This document shows positions 1 through 5,581 of a stretch of 5,973 nucleotides of DNA, in pieces. Made by a program: the position numbers and the translations under genes. Positions within the stretch are counted from its first letter, which is position 1. Each line of letters opens with the position of its first letter. Source of the stretch: an uncultured Bacteroidales bacterium (GTDB taxonomy: Bacteria > Bacteroidota > Bacteroidia > Bacteroidales > Muribaculaceae). The notes below the pieces were generated by a model. That model saw only the letters and a program-made list of their open reading frames with translations. It was not told the origin of the DNA and did no database searches. Where the stretch lies: NCBI GenBank assembly GCA_947177325.1, contig CAMWUH010000141.1, positions 1-5,973 of the forward strand, written 5' to 3'.

Positions 1-234
1 ACCGGTAGATATTCTTTGTTTGCACAACATCGTCCACACTTTCAGCGTGGACTCATCGGCTCCTTCGACTTGACGTCCTCGGACTGCGTCCAAGTTTAGC
101 ATAAACGTCGCTGCTGCGCAGCTCAATGTTACGACAAATTCTTTACTCGGTTTTTTAACACCTCGACCGGGTTTTCAGCTGCCCCTCCCAAAAAATCTCA
201 AAATATCCCCTCTGTGCAAAAAAATGCGTATAGC
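1..234. other. Left-edge region without a recognised gene
   Basis: This stretch lies beyond the terminator of the small minus-strand gene and has no gene I recognise. It has two parts. Bases 1 to about 135 are compositionally balanced and rich in inverted repeats. Bases 136-234 are rich in A and T runs and look like ordinary spacer. On the minus strand one frame is open from 174 to the window edge (58 codons after a TGA at 177-175), with its only ATG at 102-100. On the plus strand frame 1 is open from base 1 to a TAG at 97-99. Neither short translation resembles a family I know. The inverted repeats are described in a separate entry as a possible structured RNA. A gene fragment entering from the left, or the 5' end of one leaving, remains possible. 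Confidence 0.5.
26..130 (-). ncRNA. Candidate structured RNA element (three hairpins closed by a long-range stem)
   Basis: Seen in sequence, read on the minus strand: AACAUU (130-125) can pair with GAUGUU (31-26) and enclose three hairpins. The first is GCUGC/GCAGC (122-118 with 114-110, 3-base loop). The second is ACUUGGACG/CGUCAAGU (95-87 with 75-68, 8 pairs with one bulged G, 11-base loop). The third is GUCCACGC/GUGUGGAC (52-45 with 39-32, loop UGAAA). The third hairpin abuts the closing stem directly, so the two could stack. Two pairs are G-U wobbles on the minus strand and would be A-C mismatches on the plus strand, so the fold is better on the minus strand. I match it to no known RNA family. 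The same bases are an open reading frame, so it may be coding or chance structure. I found no clear promoter upstream. Confidence 0.3.
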
Positions 235-277
235 AAAAAAGAGCTCGGCGCGGGGGGAGGAGGCCCTGCGCCGAGCT
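235..277 (-). terminator. Strong intrinsic terminator downstream of the small-protein gene
   Basis: A perfect 10-bp inverted repeat, AGCTCGGCGC (242-251) and GCGCCGAGCT (268-277), encloses a 16-base loop rich in G on the plus strand. In the minus-strand transcript the stem is followed after one C by six U residues (240-235), the classic Rho-independent layout. It begins 50 bases after the stop codon of the 67-residue ORF, which supports that ORF being a transcribed minus-strand gene. The plus strand has no U tract after the stem, so it looks unidirectional. Confidence 0.87.
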
Positions 278-326
278 ATGCTATTTCATAGTGGCAGTGA
301 AGATAATCTATATAATTGATCGCCGA

Positions 327-530
327 TTAGAAGCGGATGGCGGCGGGTGCGCCGGCCACTTTCTCGCCCATGTTGTTGCCGAACACTTCGTTGATGATAC
401 TCTTGGCTTTGATTGATGCAACAGTGGTTACTTTCTGCTGCTTGGTGCATGCTTCGGGGAGCACGGCTGCCATGAATACTACAACTGCTGAAGCGGCGAA
501 AACGAAGATGGGGCGGAGGATACGTTTCAT
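327..530 (-). CDS. Small exported or membrane-anchored protein, function unknown
   Basis: This is a 67-residue protein with a basic N-terminus (MKR), a hydrophobic stretch at about residues 8-25 and then a short polar, lysine-containing tail ending in APAAIRF. The layout is a signal peptide or a single N-terminal membrane anchor facing the periplasm. A cysteine at residue 28 follows LPEA, which is a poor lipobox because proline sits at -3, so I do not call it a lipoprotein. The mature part (about 40 residues) contains AKSIINEVFGNNMGEKVAG and may form one amphipathic helix. I recognise no family and assign no function. The case for a real gene is the credible export signal, the strong terminator 50 bases after the stop, and its own upstream region with repeats. 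It is separated by 164 bases from the kinase operon and may be transcribed alone or by read-through. Other frames over the same bases are open too, which lowers certainty a little. Confidence 0.68.
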   Translation of the reverse strand: MKRILRPIFVFAASAVVVFMAAVLPEACTKQQKVTTVASIKAKSIINEVFGNNMGEKVAGAPAAIRF

Positions 531-591
531 AATCGGTAAGGGATTTTAGGCGGGATTGAGGTGATGCTTGGATGATTGAAAAGTGGTGAAT

Positions 592-636
592 TATGTTTGT
601 GTAACACGTTTTTAAACTTATTAAGTTTGTGTTACA
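592..636. repeat. Direct repeat pair at 30-bp spacing with nested inverted repeats; possible operator
   Basis: Two 15-base copies, TATGTTTGTGTAACA (592-606) and TAAGTTTGTGTTACA (622-636), agree at 13 of 15 positions and start exactly 30 bp apart, close to three helical turns. The first contains the palindrome GTGTAACAC (599-607). In addition GTAACAC (601-607) is inverted as GTGTTAC (629-635), and AAACTTA (614-620) is inverted as TAAGTTT (622-628), so the segment can form a cruciform or an RNA hairpin with one six-base internal loop. It lies 62 bases upstream of the small-protein start and about 60 bases after the kinase stop. A paired regulator-binding site for the small gene is the most natural reading. 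A weak transcription end for the kinase operon is another. Both are inference. Confidence 0.5.
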
Positions 637-694
637 TTTGCATAACGCCACGGGAGCCCGTAAAGTTCATTACCGAACCGTAAAAAGTGAAAAA

Positions 695-1540
695 TCAGAA
701 AAATTTTGTCATTGCTTCCAAAGGGGAGGAGATGACAGAGCAAGAGCCAACGGCAGCGGTCAGACGATCGGCAAAATGATGTGCAATCGACCCCACGAAC
801 CCGACAGGAAGATTGGGATAGCCTTCGTCTTGGGCGAGTTGACGAGTTTGGCTCAGCATGCTGTCGGCAAAGAGCTCAAACTCTCGGTCAACAATTGAAA
901 TCAAGGAGGAGATGTGGCGGTTTTCGCCTATCAATCGAGCAAAGGAAGCGAGGTAGGCGTTAGGAGCCGGTTGACGATAGACGCGGTCAATGATGCCTGA
1001 CAGGGAGGCTAACTCTTCGGCTCGGGGGGATTTGGCAATTGCTTGCATTGCCTCGGGGGAGAGCTTGAGATTGAAATAGTCGTGGATGAAGCGCTTGCCG
1101 ATGGAGGCGCCGCTCCCTTCATCGCCGAGAATGAAGCCCAATGACGCCGGTTTGGCTATGATTTCCGAGCCGTTCCATACTCCGGCGTTGGCTCCGGTGC
1201 CAAGTATGCAGGCAATGCCGGGTTGATGGCCGAAAAGAGCCATGGCAGCTCCGGCCAGGTCGCTGTCGACATGGACCGTAGCGGCGGGGAAGCGTTGGCG
1301 CAGAGCCGATTCAATGCGTTGGCAGGTAGCTTCATCGCGGCATCCGGCGCCATAAAAGTATATTTTGTCAATTACGACGGCCGGGGCAATCTGAAGGGTG
1401 TTGACAACAGCGGAAATTTCGTCGGTGGTCATGACAACGGGATTTATGCCCGCTGTGGAGGGGAGGAATTCAGGCTGATGACGGGTAACAGTGGCCCAGC
1501 TGACCGATGTGCCACCTGCGTCGGCAATTAGTGTGGCCAT
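695..1540 (-). CDS. murK: BadF/BadG-type amino-sugar kinase, probable MurNAc (or GlcNAc) kinase
   Basis: This is a 281-residue cytoplasmic kinase of the ASKHA fold (BadF/BadG/BcrA/BcrD ATPase family), typical in length for the group. Visible motifs in order are the phosphate-1 loop DAGGTSVSWA (residues 7-16), VDSDLAGAA (91-99) with the likely catalytic aspartate, the phosphate-2 loop ILGTGANAG (112-120), GFILGDEGSGASIGKR (135-150), which is typical of bacterial and eukaryotic GlcNAc-kinase-like members, and the adenosine motif GFVGSIAHHF (247-256). The family phosphorylates N-acetylated amino sugars at C6 with ATP. Sequence alone does not separate MurNAc from GlcNAc specificity; MurNAc is inferred because the gene follows a NamZ muramidase and an AmpG-family transporter. 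The start lies 3 bases after the NamZ stop (TGA TTT ATG), which suggests translational coupling. It is the last gene of the operon. No murQ etherase follows, so its product must be processed by an enzyme encoded elsewhere. Confidence 0.88.
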   Translation of the reverse strand: MATLIADAGGTSVSWATVTRHQPEFLPSTAGINPVVMTTDEISAVVNTLQIAPAVVIDKIYFYGAGCRDEATCQRIESALRQRFPAATVHVDSDLAGAAMALFGHQPGIACILGTGANAGVWNGSEIIAKPASLGFILGDEGSGASIGKRFIHDYFNLKLSPEAMQAIAKSPRAEELASLSGIIDRVYRQPAPNAYLASFARLIGENRHISSLISIVDREFELFADSMLSQTRQLAQDEGYPNLPVGFVGSIAHHFADRLTAAVGSCSVISSPLEAMTKFF

Positions 1541-1543
1541 AAA

Positions 1544-2776
1544 TCAATACAGATAGTAACGGGGAGAATTTTGGAGGAACGCTTCAGAGGGTTGCCAGAG
1601 CGAGTCGAGGACTGACGTGTCGTAACCTTTGCCGAGGAGAGCGGAGCGCAATTTCTTGGTGCCTGTGACTTGATCAAACATGCGCAGCAGACGTCCGTTT
1701 TTGTCGGTGGCAGCCAGTGGCGACCGCGAGGGGTACATTTTATGGAGTTCCTGCATGACTTGAAACTGTGGCAAGGTAAGCGAAGCGCGAGCGGGGTCGA
1801 GGAAATAGAGCTGAACGCCGTTGAGGTTTTCACCTTTGAATTTGCCGTAGAAGGGTTTATAGTGAATAACGCGCCATGCAACGGCGCCGTTTTGCGAGGC
1901 GACCTTGTTAAGTCGGGCGGCCAATTTGTCAGCGTCAATCCAAGGCGCGGCAAATGTCATGAAGGGGAGGGTGTAGCCGACGCCGATTGACAGGAAGTCA
2001 AGCTCGCCCAATATGCCTGAGGCGGGGTAGTAGAGACAAGTCTCGGCTGAGGGGATGTGGGGGGAAGGAAGCACCCAAGGCAGACCTGTCTGAGAGTAGG
2101 TCATTGACCGTTTCCACCCTTCCATCTCAACAACGGTCAGCTTGAGGCCGGGAGCTTTTATCAAACCCTCGCCAATCAGGTAACGAGCGAGCTCGCCGGG
2201 AGTAAGGCCATAAATGTAGGGGATGGAATATTGGCTGACAAAAGATATACAATCGGCGTCGACCATACCACCCTCCACGCGGTTGCCTCCGAGCGGGTTG
2301 GGGCGGTCAAGAATGATAAATTCTTTTCCCTGCTCGGCTGCGGCCTCCATAGCCTTGCCCATAGTGGAAATAAATGTGTAGGAGCGACAGCCATTGTCTT
2401 GAATGTCATAGACTATGGCATCACAGCCGGCAAGCATGGCGGCAGTAGGCTTTTTGGTTGAGCCGTAGATAGAGTAAACGGGCAGCCCGGTGGCGGTATC
2501 GGTTGAGGAGGCGACGGTAGCTCCGGCCACCACGTCGCCGCGTATGCCATGCTCCGGTGCGAGGAGAGCCACTAATTTAACGTCGGCAGCGTTAGCGAGG
2601 ATGTCGACAGTCGGCACCAATCGAGAATTGACTCCGGTAGGGTTGGTAATCAATGCGATGCGTTTGCCTTTGAGTTGGGTGAAATTGTTATCTTCGAGCA
2701 CATCAATGCCCGGTTTCACTTGAGCGGATGTCACAAGAGTGATGAACGAGAGGAGTATCGAAAGCAGGGTTTTCAT
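1544..2776 (-). CDS. namZ: Secreted exo-beta-N-acetylmuramidase (DUF1343, NamZ family)
   Basis: This is a 410-residue protein of the DUF1343 family, whose characterised members (NamZ, GH171) remove MurNAc from the non-reducing end of peptidoglycan fragments. The start at 2776 is chosen because it gives a clean signal peptide, MKTLLSILLSFITLVTSAQ, probably cut after TSA. No lipobox cysteine is present, so the enzyme should be soluble in the periplasm. Family landmarks are GIDVL (23-27), GKRIALITNPTGVNS (37-51), LAPEHGIRGD (72-81), STDTATGLPVYSIYG (91-105), DIQDNGCRSYTFIST (124-138), LDRPNPLGGNRVEGG (156-170), YGLTPGELA (189-197), PSPHIPSAET (237-246) and GVGYTLPF (265-272). After this last block the usual glutamate of PFE is a methionine (PFM). 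The gene begins 28 bases after the transporter stop and ends 3 bases before the kinase start. It supplies the MurNAc that the kinase can use. Confidence 0.9.
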   Translation of the reverse strand: MKTLLSILLSFITLVTSAQVKPGIDVLEDNNFTQLKGKRIALITNPTGVNSRLVPTVDILANAADVKLVALLAPEHGIRGDVVAGATVASSTDTATGLPVYSIYGSTKKPTAAMLAGCDAIVYDIQDNGCRSYTFISTMGKAMEAAAEQGKEFIILDRPNPLGGNRVEGGMVDADCISFVSQYSIPYIYGLTPGELARYLIGEGLIKAPGLKLTVVEMEGWKRSMTYSQTGLPWVLPSPHIPSAETCLYYPASGILGELDFLSIGVGYTLPFMTFAAPWIDADKLAARLNKVASQNGAVAWRVIHYKPFYGKFKGENLNGVQLYFLDPARASLTLPQFQVMQELHKMYPSRSPLAATDKNGRLLRMFDQVTGTKKLRSALLGKGYDTSVLDSLWQPSEAFLQNSPRYYLY

Positions 2777-2804
2777 ATCAGACAGAGATAAAGAGAAGTG
2801 GAGG

Positions 2805-4118
2805 TTATTGACCGTTGGTGTTGGCTTTACGGCCGAAGTCGGCAGCAATTGAGGGGCGGACGAGCAGGGTAACACCTATGGTGACGGCGCAGAGCACCAT
2901 GGTAAGCCAGAAGAAGTGTTGATAGCCGAGCCATTGCTGCAGCAGCCCGGCAGCCATGCCCGGGAGCATAAGGCCCAAGGCCATGATGCCGGTTGCGATA
3001 GCATAGTGGGATGTTGCAAACTCGCCACGCGCGTAGTAGACCAGATAGAGCATATAGGCAGAGAAGCCGAAGCCGTAACCGAATTGCTCTACAAACACGC
3101 ATGCGTTGACCAGCAGCAGCGCCGGATTGGCGATGTAGCTCAAAAGCAGAAATGTGCCGCACGACAGCGACATGCCTAAAGCCATGGGGAGGATGCAACG
3201 GCGAAGTCCGTAGTGAGAAATGAGCCAGCCGCCGATAATACCGCCCAAAAGCAGGCCTACAACGCCGATAATGCCGTAGACAGTACCGACCTGGGCATTG
3301 GTCATAGCCAACCCGCCGGCTTCGGCAGGGTCAACGAGGAAGGGGGTAATCATTTTCACCAACAGCGACTCGGGGAGGCGGTAGAAGAGCATAAAAAGCA
3401 GGGCAATCCAGATGCCGGGCTTTGCAAAGAAGGTGCCGAATGAACGGAGAAACTCTTTGCCGACAAGACTCAAATTGCTGTTGGGAGCCCCGTGGTCGGC
3501 CGCCGGGCGAGGCAAAATCAGCTGATGGTAGAAACTCATAACGGCAAATAGAGCGGCAACGATACAGAACACTGTTATCCAAGAGTTGGCGGCACTCATT
3601 CCGCGGTTGATAAGCAAGCCGGAAAGGAATGGGCCGCCGGCTATGGCGGCTACGGTCGACAGGCGATAGAAAGCTGAACGCACGCCAACGAAGTAGCTCT
3701 GCTGGCGCTCGGAGAGGCCGAGCATATAGAAGCCGTCGGCAGCTATGTCGTGAGTAGCGGAGAGGAAAGCGAGCGCACCTAATGCAATAAGCGTTGGCAC
3801 CAGGAATGATTTAAGCAGCAGGAACATGGCAACGGCCAAAAAGCATCCACCCATAGCTATTTGCATGGTGACAATCCAGCGGCGCTTTGTGCCGAAAATA
3901 TCGACAAACGGGCTCCAAAACGGCTTTATGACCCAGGCCAGGTAGATAAGCGAGGTGAAAAAAGCGATTTGAGCATTGGAGATGCCAAGGTTTTTATACA
4001 TCAAAACGGCCATCGTAGTAACGATAGCGTTGGGCATACCTTCGGCGAAATAGAGGGTTGGAACCCAGCTCCATGGATGGCGGTAGCGGCCTTGAGCCGG
4101 AGTGGAATTGTCGGGCAT
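2805..4118 (-). CDS. ampG: AmpG-family MFS transporter for muropeptides or MurNAc
   Basis: This is a 437-residue inner-membrane protein with about 12 hydrophobic segments, a short polar N-terminus (MPDNSTPAQGRYRHPWSW) and a polar C-terminal tail. It belongs to the major facilitator superfamily, AmpG branch: YFAEGMPNAIV (23-33), IKPFWSPFVDIFGTKRRW (64-81, a motif-A-like loop with D73 and basic residues), ATHDIAADGFYM (121-132), RLPESLLVKMITPFL (247-261) and FGYGFGFSAYMLYL (346-359). Classical AmpG imports GlcNAc-anhydroMurNAc muropeptides by proton symport. Next to a NamZ and a sugar kinase, this member could instead take up free MurNAc, and sequence does not settle that. It is the first gene of the operon: a strong Bacteroidetes-type promoter lies 60 bases upstream, and the start has no Shine-Dalgarno sequence. 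No frameshift or truncation is visible. Confidence 0.88.
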   Translation of the reverse strand: MPDNSTPAQGRYRHPWSWVPTLYFAEGMPNAIVTTMAVLMYKNLGISNAQIAFFTSLIYLAWVIKPFWSPFVDIFGTKRRWIVTMQIAMGGCFLAVAMFLLLKSFLVPTLIALGALAFLSATHDIAADGFYMLGLSERQQSYFVGVRSAFYRLSTVAAIAGGPFLSGLLINRGMSAANSWITVFCIVAALFAVMSFYHQLILPRPAADHGAPNSNLSLVGKEFLRSFGTFFAKPGIWIALLFMLFYRLPESLLVKMITPFLVDPAEAGGLAMTNAQVGTVYGIIGVVGLLLGGIIGGWLISHYGLRRCILPMALGMSLSCGTFLLLSYIANPALLLVNACVFVEQFGYGFGFSAYMLYLVYYARGEFATSHYAIATGIMALGLMLPGMAAGLLQQWLGYQHFFWLTMVLCAVTIGVTLLVRPSIAADFGRKANTNGQ

Positions 4119-4177
4119 AATGCAGTGAATTTTCAGATAATGACCGGGGTATATTCATCATTGCCCGGCTTGTTTCA

Positions 4178-4209
4178 CAAAATTAACTATTTTTGCGGGA
4201 TATTGCAAA
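4178..4209 (-). promoter_or_regulatory. Bacteroidetes sigma-ABfr promoter of the ampG-namZ-murK operon
   Basis: On the minus strand a -33 element TTTG (4209-4206) is followed by exactly 20 bases and a perfect -7 element TAATTTTG (4185-4178), matching the established TTTG / TAnnTTTG consensus and spacing of Bacteroidetes. Transcription should begin near 4171, giving a leader of about 50 bases before the ATG at 4118. No other match this good was seen in the gaps between the genes, so this probably drives all three salvage genes. Confidence 0.8.
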
Positions 4210-4240
4210 CCGACAATAGCGTTTGAATTTTTATTTTGAA

Positions 4241-4268
4241 CCGGCGATAAAGTCATCCCCGCCGGGTT
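4241..4268 (-). terminator. Possible weak terminator overlapping the MATE stop codon
   Basis: On the minus strand CGGCG with flanking AAC (one bulged C) pairs with CGCCGGTT to give an 8-bp GC-rich stem around a 13-base loop that contains the TGA stop of the MATE gene. The following bases, TTCAAAATAAAAATTC, lack an uninterrupted U tract, so intrinsic termination would be inefficient at best. It sits between the MATE gene and the salvage-operon promoter, where a transcription end is expected. It could equally be an mRNA 3'-end stabiliser. Confidence 0.4.
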
Positions 4269-5551
4269 AGGCGCGGGGCGAGGAGGTGGGAGGCGATGGA
4301 TCGGGTAAGGAGGTAGAGGATGAAAGCGAGCCAAAGGGCGTGGTTGCCTATCAGACCGCGCAGGCCAAACCATGTGGCGAAAAAGGCGATGGTGGCAAAG
4401 ATCATTGTGGCAAGCATATAGCTCGACTTGGTGGCGCCGATAAACACACCGTCGTAGACAAAGGCTCCAAACGATACCAATGGGATGGTTACGGTCCACC
4501 AGCGATAGTCGGCCGCTACAGCCCTTACTTCAGTTTCTGACGTCAGCATGGCTATGATTTCATTGCCGAGCAGAAAGTAAATAATGGTGAACGCTACGGA
4601 AAGCCAAAGCGCTATTTTAAGGGATTGGCTGATTGTCAGCCTGACTGTGGCCGCGTCGCGCTGACCAATGTATTTTCCCACGATTGCTTCAGAGGCGTAG
4701 GCAAACCCATCCATAAAATAGGTGAAGAGACTGAACAGCTGCATCAGCAAGGCGTTGGCGGCCAGGATTCGGGCGCCTTGCGAAGCTCCGGCGCGGGTGA
4801 ACCATACTGTTACGGTCACAAGGCAAACTGTGCGGATAAAGATGTTACCGTTGAGAGTAAAGAAGCTTTTGAGGGCGGAGGCGTTGAATAATTGCTTGAG
4901 GCGTTGACATGCCGGAGTGTAGTGGCTGATTATGTAGAGGAGTCCGACAAGGAAACCGGTCCACTGAGCAATGAGCGAGCCAAGAGCCACTCCTTTGATT
5001 TCCATACCGAAGCAATAAACGGTCAGGAGGGAGGCAACGATGTTGACCACATTGATAAGCAACGACACCCACATTGAAGCTCGAGAGTTCTGACACCCGA
5101 TAAGGTAGCCGCTTATTACGTACATGCCCAGCGTTGCGGGAGCACCGTAGATGAGCAGATTATAGTAGATTCGCGCCGGAGCCGAGGCTGAGTCGCCATC
5201 GGCCACGAAGTTGATCAGCAAATCGCCAAGCGGAGCTTGCAAGGCTAAAATCACGGCACTGATAGCCAGGGAAATAATCAGCGGACGATAAAAACAGGCA
5301 CCGAGCCTGACGGGGTCGGCCGCGCCATAGGCCTGAGCGGTGGTGCCCGATGTGCCCATGCGCAGAAAGGCAAATATCCAGTAGAGCATAGAAAATACAC
5401 TGCCGCCAAGAGCTATGGCGGCAATGTAGATTTCGTTGCCGAGGTGGCCCACGATAGCCAAATCAATCAGCCCCAGCAGGGGAGTGGTCAAGTTGGCTAT
5501 CACGGCCGGAACGGCTATGGAGAATATTTGTCGGCGCAAGGGTGCTTGCAT
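4253..5551 (-). CDS. MATE family efflux transporter, DinF-like subgroup
   Basis: This is a 432-residue inner-membrane protein of about 12 hydrophobic segments, near full length for MATE exporters (about 440-460). The N-terminal half has the hallmark LTTPLLGLIDLAIVGHLG (21-38), with the membrane aspartate D30 used in cation coupling in DinF-type members, and then RMGTSGTTAQAYGA (64-77), the typical first-repeat motif. FMDGFAYASEAIVGKYIGQ (starting about residue 278) is the matching second-repeat block. MATE proteins export drugs, organic cations or metabolites in exchange for protons or sodium. The substrate cannot be read from sequence. The start at 5551 lies 30 bases after the OPT transporter stop, so the two are probably co-transcribed. 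The gene is separated from the salvage operon by 134 bases that contain that operon's own promoter. A functional link to peptidoglycan salvage is therefore not implied. Confidence 0.9.
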   Translation of the reverse strand: MQAPLRRQIFSIAVPAVIANLTTPLLGLIDLAIVGHLGNEIYIAAIALGGSVFSMLYWIFAFLRMGTSGTTAQAYGAADPVRLGACFYRPLIISLAISAVILALQAPLGDLLINFVADGDSASAPARIYYNLLIYGAPATLGMYVISGYLIGCQNSRASMWVSLLINVVNIVASLLTVYCFGMEIKGVALGSLIAQWTGFLVGLLYIISHYTPACQRLKQLFNASALKSFFTLNGNIFIRTVCLVTVTVWFTRAGASQGARILAANALLMQLFSLFTYFMDGFAYASEAIVGKYIGQRDAATVRLTISQSLKIALWLSVAFTIIYFLLGNEIIAMLTSETEVRAVAADYRWWTVTIPLVSFGAFVYDGVFIGATKSSYMLATMIFATIAFFATWFGLRGLIGNHALWLAFILYLLTRSIASHLLAPRLTRRG

Positions 5552-5581
5552 CGCTGAAAATGCAGGAGATTACTTTTTGAA

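Noticed and set aside
26..70. Hammerhead-ribozyme-like string CCGAUGAGUCC...GGACGAU on the minus strand
   Set aside because: It resembles the classic CUGAUGAGUCC...GGACGAAA core, but U4 is C and A14 is U, and the flanking strands do not form proper stems I and III with a cleavage site. It would be inactive, so I treat the likeness as coincidence.
146..175. Plus-strand hairpin CTCGGT/ACCGGG followed by TTTT
   Set aside because: The stem is six pairs including a G-U, the loop is 14 bases and only four T residues follow. This is too weak to call a terminator without evidence of a plus-strand gene.
445..450. Cysteine 28 of the small protein as a lipoprotein lipid-attachment site
   Set aside because: The preceding residues LPEA do not fit a lipobox because proline is at -3.
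337..549. 70-residue plus-strand frame opposite the small-protein gene
   Set aside because: It is an antisense shadow of the 67-residue ORF, and the strong terminator nearby works only for the minus strand.
286..651. 121-residue minus-strand frame covering the small-protein gene
   Set aside because: Low-complexity, arginine- and histidine-rich translation without export signal or motif. It is out of frame with the 67-residue ORF, which has a signal-like N-terminus.
629..898. Plus-strand frame starting at a GTG inside the repeat region
   Set aside because: Most of it is antisense to the conserved kinase C-terminus, and the translation has no recognisable features.
2777..2875. Longer NamZ start at 2875 adding 33 residues
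   Set aside because: It would overlap the end of the transporter gene by 71 bases and bury the signal peptide inside the protein. The ATG at 2776 gives a normal signal sequence.
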